Assembly: GCA_932521025.1 (NCBI GenBank)
Contig: OW051472.1
Location: 8,804,001-8,868,000, forward strand
DNA from: Oscheius onirici
Taxonomy: Eukaryota; Nematoda; Chromadorea; Rhabditida; Rhabditidae
DNA: 64,000 nucleotides
Direction of reading: 5' to 3'
Part shown: in pieces, positions 32,469-44,000 of the stretch
Layout: each line of letters begins with the position of its first letter
How positions within the stretch are numbered: position 1 is the first letter of the stretch
Notes under the pieces: model-generated
Seen by the model: only the letters and a program-made list of their open reading frames with translations
What the model was told of the DNA's origin: nothing
Databases searched by the model: none
Position numbers and translations under genes: made by a program

Positions 32469-33596
32469 TTACGCACTTGATTCCGCAGCAATTCTGTTGA
32501 AAATTTCTTCTTTCTGAAGGACATCGGTCGTCCAGGGGTGATTGGGATGGGTGTCTTTCATCTGGGCAATGTAACGATTCGTAACCTTGAAATTAACAAT
32601 GGTAAGAAAAATCTGCGAACTTTACCTCTTCGCCCTTTCCGAGGTGTTCGCTAACAATGATCAGATTGATGAGAGCTTCGGCGTTGTTCGAATCTCGCTG
32701 TTGAGCTTCCTGGAGCAGTTTTTCGGCATCTTCGTACTTTTGTTGAAGAATCAAGACCGAAGCCTGGCCGACGAGAAGAAGGACTGTAGGGCCGTATTTG
32801 TCCATCATTTCCTGGTAAATATAGAAGGCGTCTTTCAGCTTGTCCTTTCCCTGAAAATGACGGTGTTTTTGCAAAAAAAAAATCAGGACGAACCACAGCG
32901 GAATTGACCCAGGCTAGAGCCAGCTGGGAGAGAGTAGCATCTTCATCAATTTCGGTCATTTTCTTCAGCTGCTGACTGAAATAATTGCTTAGTTGGTGCG
33001 AAATAAAAACGAACATGGCCAAGTCGACTCGATTCATCTTCAACAAAGTTTGAACTGCGGCAGCTTTCGTGTGCAGTGTGTCGACCTTGTAAAGGACACG
33101 GAGAGCATCTTCGGGGTTCTGCAATCGAGTTGTGAGAGAACAAAAATAGAAAAAACTTACGCCAGATTGGTTCAAAATTGCGGCAGCAGTAATACAGTTG
33201 GCCTCATCGGCAACAAACTTTCCGTCACTAATTTCCGTTTCAATAAGAGATACTATTTTCGATCTGAAATGATCATAATACAAAATCAAGCGGAAAAAAA
33301 ACCAACCTCTTGGAAGGATTCTGGAACTCGGCAAAGCGTCTGATGGCACGCAGAGACGGCTTATCCGTACTTTCGGGAATTTCTGACAGCGGAATGGACG
33401 GCTTTCCTTGGGCAATGTAGGAGAGATACATGAAGACATTTTTAGCTTCTTTTTCCTCGTCACTCTTCGTTTGGAACTTCTAAAATCTCGTATTTTTTGT
33501 GGAGGAAGATTCACTAACGCTGGCCTCGTTGATACACTGCTGATAGTTGCCCAGATAGTACGGATTGCTGATATCGAAGAGACGGTCGACGGACAT
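32469..33596 (-). CDS. cope-1: Coatomer subunit epsilon
   Basis: Exons read from MSVDRLFDISNPYYLGNYQQ (33596) to a stop at 32469-32471, about 290 residues. The series follows epsilon-COP: N-terminal LFDI..YYLGNYQQCINEA, KPSLRAIRRFAEF, NPEDALRVLYKVDTLHTKA, LQMNRVDLA-like KMNRVDLAMF, the TPR-like helices KLKDAFYIYQEMMDKYGPT and NGQASVLIL-like VGQASVLILQQKYEDAEKLL, then RDSNNAEALINLIIVSEHLG and a short tail with HPWTTDVLQK. This subunit stabilises the COPI coat for Golgi-to-ER vesicles. The start is 131 nt below the end of the small gene upstream on the same strand. A 36-38-nt piece of its exon at 32924-32960 is duplicated at 38093. Confidence 0.92.
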
Positions 33597-33726
33597 GCTG
33601 AAAATTGTGAAATTGAATGCGAAAATAAATAGAAAGAAATAAAGGAAACAGGTAGATATTGCCAAAGTCTACAGACGAAAATTGGCTACGTATTTTCTTG
33701 CAAGGTGGATGCCTATTTCTACAGGC

Positions 33727-34151
33727 CATTGTTTATTTCCCACGATGAAAAAGAAATTCTGGAAATGAAAGTGAACGAAACGGCAGACCTTGGAAAGGGC
33801 CACGTCAAACGGACGCAAGTTAGCGCCGAATACACGCACTTTTGCGTATTTTCGCAGAAACGAACCTCTTGATTTGTTCACCGGCCAACTGCCACGGATT
33901 CCATTCATCTGCCAGAAGACGTCTCGTTTGGCAACTTCGGATTTTCTTGGTCATTTGGGCACGAAGCAGGTGTTCTTCGAGAGCCAATTAAGTTTTAAGC
34001 TTGTAGAAAAACAAAAATGTAATAAAACCTCGGCAGAAATCAAGTTTTGCACTGTTCCGTCATCAAGTGCGTCCTGGTAGAGGGTATCACTCGAATCCGA
34101 GGTTGTGACGTCTTGCCAGTCGTCGCGCGACTCCTGGCTAGCGCTCTCCAT
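33727..34151 (-). CDS. Small acidic/helical protein between cps-6 and coatomer epsilon
   Basis: First exon, ATG at 34151: MESASQESRDDWQDVTTSDS and on to DDGTVQNLISAE, acidic. A second block at 33985-33876 is strongly helical and basic (EEHLLRAQMTKKIRSCQTRR, then LLADEWNPWQLAGEQIKR). A last exon at about 33765-33727 would end SSWEINNGL. The splice between exon 1 and block 2 does not stay in frame with the AG acceptors visible, because a TAA lies just inside the nearest one, so the model is incomplete or the gene is damaged. I do not recognise a family. The position 101 nt after the cps-6 stop and 131 nt before the coatomer start suggests the middle gene of an operon. Confidence 0.5.
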
Positions 34152-34252
34152 TGACAACTAACGCAAAAGCGAAAAATTTTATTCTTGACAAATCATAACA
34201 ACTATAACGGAAAAACATGTAAAACGTAACAAATCTAGTCTAGTCAGCAAAA

Positions 34253-35385
34253 TCACCAGAATCCACCCGCTTTCTTGCCGTTAACCTTCTTGATCGCACC
34301 TTTTGGAATACGATCAAAGACGAGGAATCCGCCGCTGCGTTCGATAACTTCCGTTGGCACGTAGAAAGATGTCAACTCTACGCTGTCGGGGATAACCTGA
34401 AGCTTTTAAATTCGTCCTCAGAGTGTAAAGTTTCCTACGTCGTTCGGAAGAAGAAATGATTCCAACTCGAAACTGCCAGGCGAGGTTTCGTACAAGAGAA
34501 TCTTGAAGAAATGTGTAGGAACTGCAACCTGGTTCTTCCCGATAACCTGAAAAGGCATTCATTACGTAACGACGATAAAATACCTTGTACTTTACATACA
34601 TCTGGCCGTCAGCTTCTTGTTTGGGCAAGTACAAAGGCCCGGTCAAAATGTACGTGTTGAGACTCTTCTTTGCCACCTTTCGAGCATACTTTTCCAGGTC
34701 ATTCCATTTGTCTCGATTGAATCCTTTTCCGACCTACAAATAACATACTTTATGAAGGAAAAGACTTCACCTGAGGACTCATATTTGTCAGGAGGAAGGT
34801 CTGGTCGACAGAATTTTGAGTCTTTCTGTGATTTCCGGCAGCTGCCAGATGTCCTCGGTCATAGCCACTTCTCTAAATCTGTTTCGATTAAAAATTAGTT
34901 AGGAATACCCGGTAGTCTTCGTTTTCCGATCGAAAGTACGGATGCATCGATTCGTCTGGCCTGAACTGACATTTGGATCTGTCGACCGAAGGATCGTAGG
35001 TTAGGCGATCCGGGGTAAGATGCTCACAGACCTGGAATTTATGAATCTTTGCTTTTGGAAAAAAAGATTACCCAATGAGCCGTCCTCGTCTTCCGATCAT
35101 ACGACAGGACGAAATCTTCAAAAGTGCGAAGATTATCGAATCCAGGAAAACCGTGCTGCATGATTTGTGAGGCACGAGATGGAGCGACTTCCTTATCCAC
35201 AGGAATAGCCGGCATCGGTGGAATGGGCATGGGCTAAACAATATTTTTGAAGAGAATTGAATGGAAATTACTAAAACCACGGCAGTTGCAGCAAGAGCCT
35301 TCCTTAGCGGGTTCGAATCGTGCCATTGGGTCCCGAGAAAAAATGACCCGCCAGTCAACGCAGCAACTTTCCAGATGTTCCGCAT
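34253..35385 (-). CDS. cps-6: Mitochondrial endonuclease G
   Basis: Starts MRNIWKVAALTGGSFFLGTQ (35385), a hydrophobic mitochondrial targeting/anchor region, then a Pro-rich linker PMPIPPMPAIPVDKE and the nuclease domain: QIMQHGFPGFDNLRTFEDFV, YDRKTRTAHWVCEHL, SKCQFRPDESMHPYFRSENE, the active-site SGYDRGHLAAAGNHRKTQN near 34840 (catalytic His in DRGH and the following Asn), LLTNMSPQVGKGFNRDKWN, YILTGPLYLP, and VPTHFFKILLYE, ending KKVNGKKAGGFW at 34253. All key residues of the DRGH/beta-beta-alpha-metal fold are present. In worms this enzyme degrades DNA in apoptosis and paternal mitochondrial DNA. It heads a codirectional group with the two genes downstream. Confidence 0.93.
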
Positions 35386-35966
35386 TCTGTGTCAAGTGTT
35401 ATATGAAAAGTCAAAAGACAAGAGATATTTTCACATGAACGACAGCGGTCGTAAAATTTCGTCTAGGAGATACGCAGCAGATACATAGCTCATTCACGGC
35501 GTTTCAACAACGTGTACACCTGTTTGAATGAGACGTAATGCCGCCCAGTTTCATTATTACAGTCCTACTGTATCCCTCGGTGTGGGATTCAAACGTGTTT
35601 TTTTCGATAAATCGAATTTTTCTAGGTTGTTCTAACCTAGCAAATGATCCTTTTTTTCTACTCTTTTCTCGTAAATTTCGCGTGATTGAGCATAGTGAAA
35701 AAGTTGCCAAAAAAGAAAACAAAATTTGCCTCAAACTAGCACTAAAACACATTCTGCTGCGTTTACTACACGTGAAACGTTCAAATGCAAGGAAAATGAT
35801 ATTCCAGTGATGAATCGATTCGGCTGTCTTTTTTAGGAACTTTTATCAAAAACTAGGTTGGCGCGGTCCCTCTGTCTCTGCCAGAGAGACAAAGACAGAG
35901 GGAACTTGTGTTATAAAACTTTATTAAAACAGGAATAAAATAAAACAGCCATGAAGAAAAAAATAT
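35386..35966. other. Intergenic with a short hairpin
   Basis: No gene supported. A near-perfect hairpin TCCCTCTGTCTCT / AGACAAAGACAGAGGGA is at 35868-35902. Confidence 0.5.
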
Positions 35967-36840
35967 TTATAATACTAGATTCGGATTTCCTTTCATGGTG
36001 ATTGGGACTCCCAGACAATGTTGTATATGCTTGCGGAGATAGGTGTCACGCTTGAAGCCTGAACCATTCTGCTATTTGAGAAAGGAAGACAAAATACCAG
36101 CTCCACAATCCTCGCAGACGAAGTCACAAGATTCGCTGTGTGTCATTTCATGCACGCGAAGGTCGTTTTTCCGAACAAAACTACGTCCACAAGTCTGACA
36201 GATGAACGGTCTCTCGAACGTATGAAGAGATCTGATATGAGCAGCCAGAGCCTGAAAAACCACTTTTCCTGGTATAAACAGGGCTAACCTTGCTACACTT
36301 GTATCCAGGATGAGTGCAGCCTTCGTAAGGACACATATACATCTGAATTAGAACATCAGTAAGCGAAATGATGAACGATTTACCTTTTTCTCATGAACCA
36401 TCTGACGATGACGTCTCAATCCGCCAGCTCTTCCGAAAGTTTGACCACAAATGGGACAGATGTGAGGACGGAGCTTCTCGTGGACAATTTGGATATGTTC
36501 GATGAGCACGGCATTCGAATTGAAGGATCTTTCGCATTGGTCGCAATGATGGCCCGGCTTCGTGGCGAATGCAGTATGGGATTTCTCGTGACGATCAGCG
36601 GTCTCCTTGCCAGTAAAATTCAGGTCACACTTGTTGCAGTTGAAGTTGTAGCTCGGCTCTTGCGTAGTACGACGATAATCAGGAAGGCGCGGATGATGAT
36701 ACTGAAGTTGAAAATGTTATAAAGATCGAAAGATTGAAACTTACAACGTAGAAGTGATAGGCTATGTTCTGTTTCAATGTAAACGACCTGTCGCAGATAT
36801 CACATTCGAAGACCTTCTCGCGAGGAGTGCCATACATCAT
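35967..36840 (-). CDS. C2H2 zinc-finger protein, about seven fingers
   Basis: Exons on the minus strand give successive fingers: FECDICDRSFTLKQNIAYHF, FNCNKCDLNFTGKETADRHE, HHCDQCERSFNSNAVLIEHI, HICPICGQTFGRAGGLRRHR, MCPYEGCTHPGYKCSKALAA, FICQTCGRSFVRKNDLRVHE and FVCEDCGAGFKRDTYLRKHI, ending PNLVL at 35967. Linkers are TGEKP-poor. The array suggests a sequence-specific DNA-binding regulator. The first ATG seen (36840) follows an acceptor CTCTACAG 12 nt upstream with open sequence between, so an additional 5' exon may exist. No effector domain was seen. Confidence 0.85.
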
Positions 36841-36994
36841 CGTCCAATTCAACTGTAGAGAAGCGACTGATTTAACTGTTCAATTGAGAAGCGAATTAAA
36901 CTGAAAAGCGACTAATAAATTATGTATTGTTTTATTTCTATTTTTAAAAATAGAAGTGCGCTTTTGCGCTTCTATGTAAACTATTAAAAAACTA

Positions 36995-37240
36995 TGGCGT
37001 CTGTGGCTGACTCTGTTTGTTTGTCTGTCTGTTTATCCATGGCCACGAGAAGTGTCGTAGCAAGTCAAGAGTTGTCAGAATTAGACAGCAAGTCACTTGA
37101 ACTTGGAGTTTTACAGACTTTGGCTTTTACTGTGTTAGAGGCAAGTAAAAAGCTTTAGAAAACGGTAAAGAGCCGGTAGAAAAGTTTGGTGCTACGACGC
37201 CGGCAGGCGACGAAGTCGTCTGGTCCACTTTAAAATGCTC
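36995..37240 (+). repeat. Dispersed repeat, copy of 18633-18880
   Basis: Direct match in blocks to 18633-18880, here with stops in the frame that is open there. It lies between the zinc-finger gene and the PAS fragment. Confidence 0.8.
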
Positions 37241-37318
37241 TCGCGTCTCTGTCTGAGGGGCAGAGTCTGTCCCGGTGAATCGTAGGTCATTCTGTTCCTC
37301 TGTTTCTACCTCTTTTAG

Positions 37319-37765
37319 CTAATGGATAGCTTCTTCCTGATCATGGACGCTCGTGGAGATGTCCTCTACGTTTCCGAGACAATATATCTGGGACTGTCCC
37401 AATTGGAAATGATGGGCAACAATTTTATCGAATACATTCATTTGGACGACTGGCAGCGGTTCCAAGCAGTAAGTTATATTCTGTCAGATACTTTTTTAGA
37501 TCTTTCATCCGAGACCCGGTGAATCGTCTGCCAACATCCGGATCCGTTCCTCTCTGACCAATAGAGTCACAAAGGATTCCATCTGAGCATCTCCTGGCTA
37601 CAAAGTCATTCGAATGGAAGTCGTTGTCCAAGGGGGGAATAGACTCTGTCACTGCTCTCCTCTCCCGTCACTTGTTCTCTCGACCGTCTCCATTCCAAAT
37701 GACTCTTTTGTTTTGACTCTCACGCTCGATCTGAAGATTTATAGTGCTGGTGAAAAGGCGGAACA
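37319..37765 (+). pseudogene. bHLH-PAS fragment (trh/SIM/NPAS-like) with in-frame stop
   Basis: Exon 37319-37468 after TCTTTTAG encodes a PAS-A segment, MDSFFLIMDARGDVLYVSET then YLGLSQLEMMGNNFIEYIHL, matching the trachealess/SIM/NPAS1-3 group. The next exon continues PAS-like (IFHPRPGESSANIRIRSSLT) but meets TGA at 37584-37586. Past it the same frame resumes with GYKVIRMEVVVQG and NDSFVLTLTLDLKIYSAGEK, as in the link to PAS-B, then a GT donor at 37766. No bHLH exon was found upstream and no PAS-B exon downstream. It is a gene fragment or a pseudogene, unless the TGA is a sequence error. Confidence 0.6.
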
Positions 37766-40700
37766 AGTAACTTTCTATCACTGTTTCTCCCCATTAGTTT
37801 TTCAGATCTAGGCCTCTTTCTGTACTCTAAAGGATCTCTCCTTCTATCAGCTCCCTCTGTCCCTCTGACTTTCTCTCTAACTGAATAAAATTTCTGGACC
37901 CATGATACTCCCATCATGGACTTTTCATCGCGTATGTCAAAAGTTCATGTGAACAAAACAAGGGTAAGAAAAAACATTTCAGCCTTATGATGTTCTACAA
38001 TCTGATAGCTCTTGACAAGCTCTTTTGAATGCCGTCGGAAAATACAAGCTCAAACAGTCACCGAGATACGACTGTTCCAAAACGGCCACTAAGCCAGCTG
38101 GGAGAGAGTAGCATCTTCATCAATTTCCGTGCCTGTTTCCTCGAAGTCTCGGCAATGAACATTCCCCTCTCCAATAGTTGCCGATTTATTTGGATTGGTG
38201 ACCAGAAAAGGACAGACATAACATTGATGGAAAATGTGATGAACTACAACATCGAGCGTCATTTCCTTATAATTCAGTTCTTGACTTCATGTTTTCTTCA
38301 GAAAGCTGTAACCATTGGCTTATTGGAATCAATGGTCAAACGAGATCTTGTCCCGACGACTGACCCCGTTCCTGCCAGCAGAATGATCTGCCTTTTTCTT
38401 TCTCGTTCCTTGCAAGAAAACTCATTATTTACCAGAACAAGACTTCTTTCGGAATCAGACTTTTCTCCACCATCCAGTACTTGTGGTGGACCTTGGCCCA
38501 TCGAGGTCACCTTTCTCTTTCTTGCGCCACAACCTCCGTCCTCGCCGCACTTATCCCCCTCGCTTCCATCTCAGCCAATTAGTATCGTCAAAAGTCCGAC
38601 CGGTTCACTCATCCCAAAAAAAACTCGAACGTCCCATTGGATTTACATTTGAACAGTCAAGTGATAAACAACCGAAATATTTGTGGAATGAGTCGAGTAA
38701 TAGCGGAAAAGCCTGTTCCCCCCTCTTCTGGTAGACAAAACCACAAAACAACCAAGAAGCCCGTTTTCGCAACACGCGTTGCCGGGGATACCCACCCTCC
38801 ATCTGCCTTCCAGGTATCGATGGATGTTCCTCTCAAAAGATCTTTTCTTTTCGTGGTACCCAGTTCACATAAAGGGGCCTTTTTGCCTAGGTACAGAACC
38901 TGTCTGTTCCCAGTCACCATCTTCGTCTTTATATCCTCTTAAGTGATCTAACTTGGGACCTTTTGTGCAAATTTTTTAGAATAAAGACAAACACTTTCGA
39001 ACTATTTAATGTTTTAAAAAGCTGTAGAGTGAACTTTGCAAAACATAAAGGGCGTGCCTTACGTATTTTTTATTGACGAGAAATTGCGTACGCACTATTT
39101 TCTTCGAATTTCTACTGTATTTTTCGTACGCAAGGTGTAGATTTGGCAACTACTATAACAAAGTTATATGATTTCATCTTCGCCACTAAAAAGTCTAGGT
39201 ATTCCTTGGGAAGATTTGTGCTGTTTTCAGCAAAGAGTTTCTGTGGTTTTGACCTTGCCTCAAACCAGTTCCTCCGTCTCTCTCTCACATGTAAATTGCG
39301 TGCCAAACATTCGAAGAAGCCAGAGATTTCTGACTAAAAAAGAGTGCCACCTGTCTCCTGGTCACTTGTTTGCTATTGCTCTCTCTCTCGTCTGCCATCC
39401 GTTCCAGTTCCTTTTCCGTCCCGAAAAAGACTATTTCCGTCGCTGATTCAACTCTCTTTTCCAATTGAACCATCTGCTTAGTCCAAGTTCTCTCCCGGTC
39501 ACTGTTTATTCTCCAATAAACGGGGGGCTCTCTCTCTCGCGACCCTCACTGACAAATATGGCTAATTAGACTGGCTGCCGTCACTGACCACAATCGCGTC
39601 TGTTTTTGCCTCTTACAGAATTATTCATGACTCTTCGAGAGCCATACAGATTTAGTCCATCACGAAAGCGAGGAGAGTAGTGGACGTGGCCAGTTTGTTG
39701 ATTCAGCTCCGTAATGCCGGACCGTTTCACAAACAGCCCGCTCTCTTTTTTCCTTTTTCTCTTTCTCTCTTTTGTTCCAATTTTCTGGAACACCGTGATT
39801 CCGTCGGTGGCCTTCTCATTCGCCAGCCTGAAAAATGACCAGTTGGGGAGGCAAGAAGGCACCAATTTCAGTATCCCTCACTCATTTTTACCTTCTTTTT
39901 TGATTCCGCCTTGGTTCTCCACGAGAAGCATTTTTTTCTATAATAGTACGCAACTGCGTAAGTGCCTTTTTCAGGTTGAAGAAGGAATTTGCCAGGTTTC
40001 CGAAGTAGTAATTTTAGAGTCAAAAACTAAGTTTTCTCTCTTTCTTTCCAAACCTTCTGATTCTAAAAATTCTCGGTTTTCTCTCAAAACTGCTATGATC
40101 CAAGCGTTCTCTCATAGTGACGGCTGCCCCGACTCGCTGCCGTATCGTATCGGTAGCCGGGACACATGGGGTCGGGCGAGTCCCATTCGACGATGCGTGT
40201 AAAGACCCGAGGAAGAGAGAATTTGAATTCCTCGTATTTGATGCTCACTGAGAATTACCTATCCCGTCTGAGGGTCAAAACACGAACTTTAGCAGGAAGA
40301 TTGGGGGAGAAACTTTTTTTCCCGAAGTGTTTTAGTAGAAGGGGGAATTTCCAAGGCAGTTCGAACTATTTCTTGATAGACAGTTCGAATTATTTCTTGA
40401 TGGGTCGATTGTTTTATCATTGTGAACGATCTACCGATAGTTTTCTTCGTTCTATCGAACGCAGCTAACGTTTGACTGACACAATTATTCGGGACTGTCT
40501 CGCTGAGAAAATATTCGATTTGAAATGGTTACTTTGCAAAAATCTTGGCCGAGTATCCAACGTTTGCGTGCTAAAACCAAATTGATATAACTCACAAATA
40601 TTGGGTACTTAGCCAAGATTTTTGCAAAGTAGCCATTTTTAAATCGAACATTTTCGCCACGAGACAGCCCCAAGTATCCATGTGGTAAATCGTCTTGATC

Positions 40701-41062
40701 CCCTCAACGAAGAACGGTTGCTGTACTAGCCTCTCATGTTCTGAACTAACTATAATGACCTGAAGGAAGTACTAAGGGAAGAGAGACTGTTGACAGTGTT
40801 CCCAAATTTACATAATCTGCGTCGCCCGATAAGCGCTGTTGATTGCGGGACTGGCTGTTTGTCTCCAGCTTCCAACAAACACGGGATCTCGTCACTTGCC
40901 CTGAACCTCGCGATCCAAATCGCCACACAAAGAGAGAGAGGTCTACGTGACCGTCTCTTTTGTGTGCTGGCACGGCTTTTTTCGACCGTCACGACCTGAC
41001 CACAGGCTCTCTCTCTTTCGTTCCCAGCCCGCCCTAGAGAGAGAGAGGCTGTTGCGCGTGAG
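37766..41062. other. Long gene-poor region upstream of EVI5
   Basis: No exon chain could be supported. It contains the duplicated coatomer exon piece at 38093-38130, a TGATGTTTTAAAAAGCTGTAG relic at 39005, CT-rich tracts, and the hairpin MITE at 40494-40676. Regulatory sequence for the EVI5 gene may lie here, but nothing specific is visible. Confidence 0.45.
40494..40676. repeat. Hairpin MITE, copy 2
   Basis: Ends GGGACTGTCTCGCTGAGAAA and the complement GCCACGAGACAGCCC. Interior: ATTCGATTTGAAATGG, AAATCTTGGCCGAGTATCCA, AACCAAATTGATATAACTC. Same family as 13313-13487 and 46323-46488. Confidence 0.88.
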
Positions 41063-44000
41063 ATGCCCACCTCGGTGGCTGTTTTTCCTCTTCCACATGA
41101 GCCTGACACTCCCCAGCAGAATCTCGTTGGATTCTTTAATAACGTCATTCCACAGACTAGCTACTGGGAGAAACTATGGTAAGTCCAGCCAAGCTACAGT
41201 CGGCTTCTTGCATTGTCCACTCTGTGTGTTCCATTCTTTGCCATTTTCGGAACCTCTTTTGTGGACATTGCGTGTCCTTTTCAAGACACCGGACACTTGA
41301 AGAGTTTCAGTGCTCAAAATAGCTAACGGTTCCTCTTCTTGTACATACTTTTCTATTGACCCAACTGTGCATTTCCAGCTGTTGGTTTTCGACATTTTCT
41401 ATCCCCCCAAAAACAGCATTTTACGTCAATGGTCCTTTAATTGAATCTCGACCTCATTTCCTGTTAATTGGACAGAAGTTGTCAACTTTTCCTTCTATCT
41501 ATTTTTCGTGCTGCCCCGTGAAAACGACTCATTTCTTTACGTGACCAAATAGTGGACTATTTGTTTTGACTAGGTCCCGATCTTTCGGAGAAGGAGAGTA
41601 CAGACACCCAGATTACTGTTTCCAAAAATGGGGGAAGATGAATAGGACTGTTTTGTTGCCAAGCTCTGACTAATCGTTTTTCTCTCAGCACGAGTCCTGT
41701 CTATCTCCCGCTTCGAATTTCAAAGAAGACGACGGGAATAGGAACAGAACCGGTGTCTTTTTGGGGTCGACCGTTGATCTTATCTTCCTAGATCTCACAA
41801 TTAGACTCTTCTCTCTCTATCGAATTTCCAACCTGTGGTAATCGGCTTTCGTTCCACGCGGAAACTATCCGGAATGCCGCCCCTGTTTACTCATCCATCA
41901 TCGATAATTCCCATACGATCAAATGTGAACATCTTTTCCCGACCCCGTTATGTATAGTGGTGCCTCTTCTGGTCAAACATTTACATTTATTCGTCAGCCG
42001 TTTCTGAGAATAGAAAATTGGTTTTCTGGGACCCATCAATTTTACCAAATTTTATATTTTTCTCGCAAGGTGATTGACATGAGCAGCTTGGCTGAGTATC
42101 CTATGTATAAAAAAAGTTCCCTATCCTATTCAATATTTGGTGCTTAGAAATCGTCCTTTTGATCAGAGGGTTACAGTATCCTTTAATGAGAGGAGATCGT
42201 ACAATCCAAAAAAAATGGTTACTGTTATAATAAAAGTAAAATCATGCCAGATATAAAGTCCCGTAAAGTGAATCCCGAAAATAAGCAGTCATTTGTTAGT
42301 TTCGTGGTGAGACCCGCTAACATACGCTAAGCGAAAAATTTCACATGAGTTCGCCACGAGACTTTGGCTTAGTATCCTACATTTACACGCTAACATAAAG
42401 GACTTTTTAAAATAAAGGTTTTTTTACTTTACCGAGTATGTGTGCTTGTTTGTCCCGTGAAAAATAATAGTTTCCCTATTAGCAATTCCAAATTGTCTCC
42501 GGTCACACCCATGAGTCAGAAGACAACATAAACTCTGTTCAAACAGTTTGTCCTCTCTCCCCCACGCTTCCTCTCTGACACAATCAGTACCATTTTCAGG
42601 CCATCCCGTCTCTCACCTTCATCATCGTCTTCTCCACGGGATTCCCTTTCTCCGATCAGTCCGAACATGGCAGCAGCCGCTGCCATGCGCCGTTCCTCTG
42701 ATTACGGTAAGTCCAGCTGTGAGGAAAGAATATTGCGCAACTAAATGTTCAGCTCTGAGAAAATCCGCCTCTGTCTGGCTGTCTGTTAATCTCGCGAATT
42801 AGGTCCCTGACCCTTTTTTGGCTTCTCCAAATTAGCTTCCGAGGAACGCCCGATCCCGGATTTTCTCCTTTTCTCTCCCTGTCTCATCCCTTTTCTGTCA
42901 GAACAACTAAATATCAGCTGGCGGCGAGAGTTGTCGTAAATGACTCTTCGTTCGTAACTGACCCGCCCCCGGGACCAGCTGTTTAGGCGGGAGGTCAAAG
43001 GAAACGGGGAGAGAGGAAGAGGAAAAAAAGTTTCGGGAGCAAGAGCCCGGCTCGAATGTTTCATTAGTTATTCATTTGCGCCTGCTTTGACGGGCATTGT
43101 GGTGGACGGCGAGGGGCCCAGTGTTGATCCAATTATGCAGCCTATTCGGGGCTTTGGGACCTCTATTCCCTTACTTTGTCCTGTCTCTTACCAATTGGTA
43201 CTCTTCTTGAACTTGTTCAGCAAACAGAACTCTCTCTCTCTCTCTCCTGAGAGTGTCCAAAATGGTCTCGCTTCCGTATTGATCGACAGTCTGTTTGACT
43301 TGTCCGTCTCCCCGTTATTACTTCCTCCCGAGAGTCAACTGCCATCTTCAAAACACTGCCTTTCCAATCCAGCTTCCTTTGACTCATACCCTCTTGAACA
43401 ATTCTACTTTTGTAACACACCCGATCAAAAACATAAATGGGTTATCAGCTGTAGCGAAAAAACTAGTCTCTTTCGCAGTTTCTCTCCCACTCTCGGTCGG
43501 GGGATAGACACCTGACCGGTCCAATTGAAACCGTCGCAGCGCTCGTTTGTATTCATCCGTCTGTCCATAATCTCTCAATTTTCCCAAAAAATTCCAATTA
43601 TTATACATTCTGTCTATGTGGTTGACTCTCCCCCATGGCAATCCATCATAAAGGGCTAAAAAGGGGACGAGAATGGACATCTCCCGCAACTGAGCTTAGA
43701 GGCCCCCGAAATCAACTTTTCCGGTCCAATGACCTCTTTTCCAACTTTCCGCCGTGTCTCTCTTTCCATTCTTCTCGGGTCCCAGCGGGCTCTTTGGTCT
43801 AATTAGACTGCCAATCATCAGCTCAACCCCAATGCAAAAACCAGTTTTCTTTGGTCGGAAAAAAGAAGGTTGATTTTAGGATCGGCGGACACTGACTGTG
43901 ACACTCTTCCGCCGTCTGACAGCGAGTGTGCTGCTGTTCCCACGACCGAGGTCGACCTCCTCGCCAAAATGGAGCAGCTAAACAGGTTCTTTTTGTAACT

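Noticed and set aside
37587-37765. TGA at 37584 read as selenocysteine
   Set aside because: PAS proteins are not selenoproteins and no SECIS-like hairpin was sought or seen; a mutation or error is simpler.
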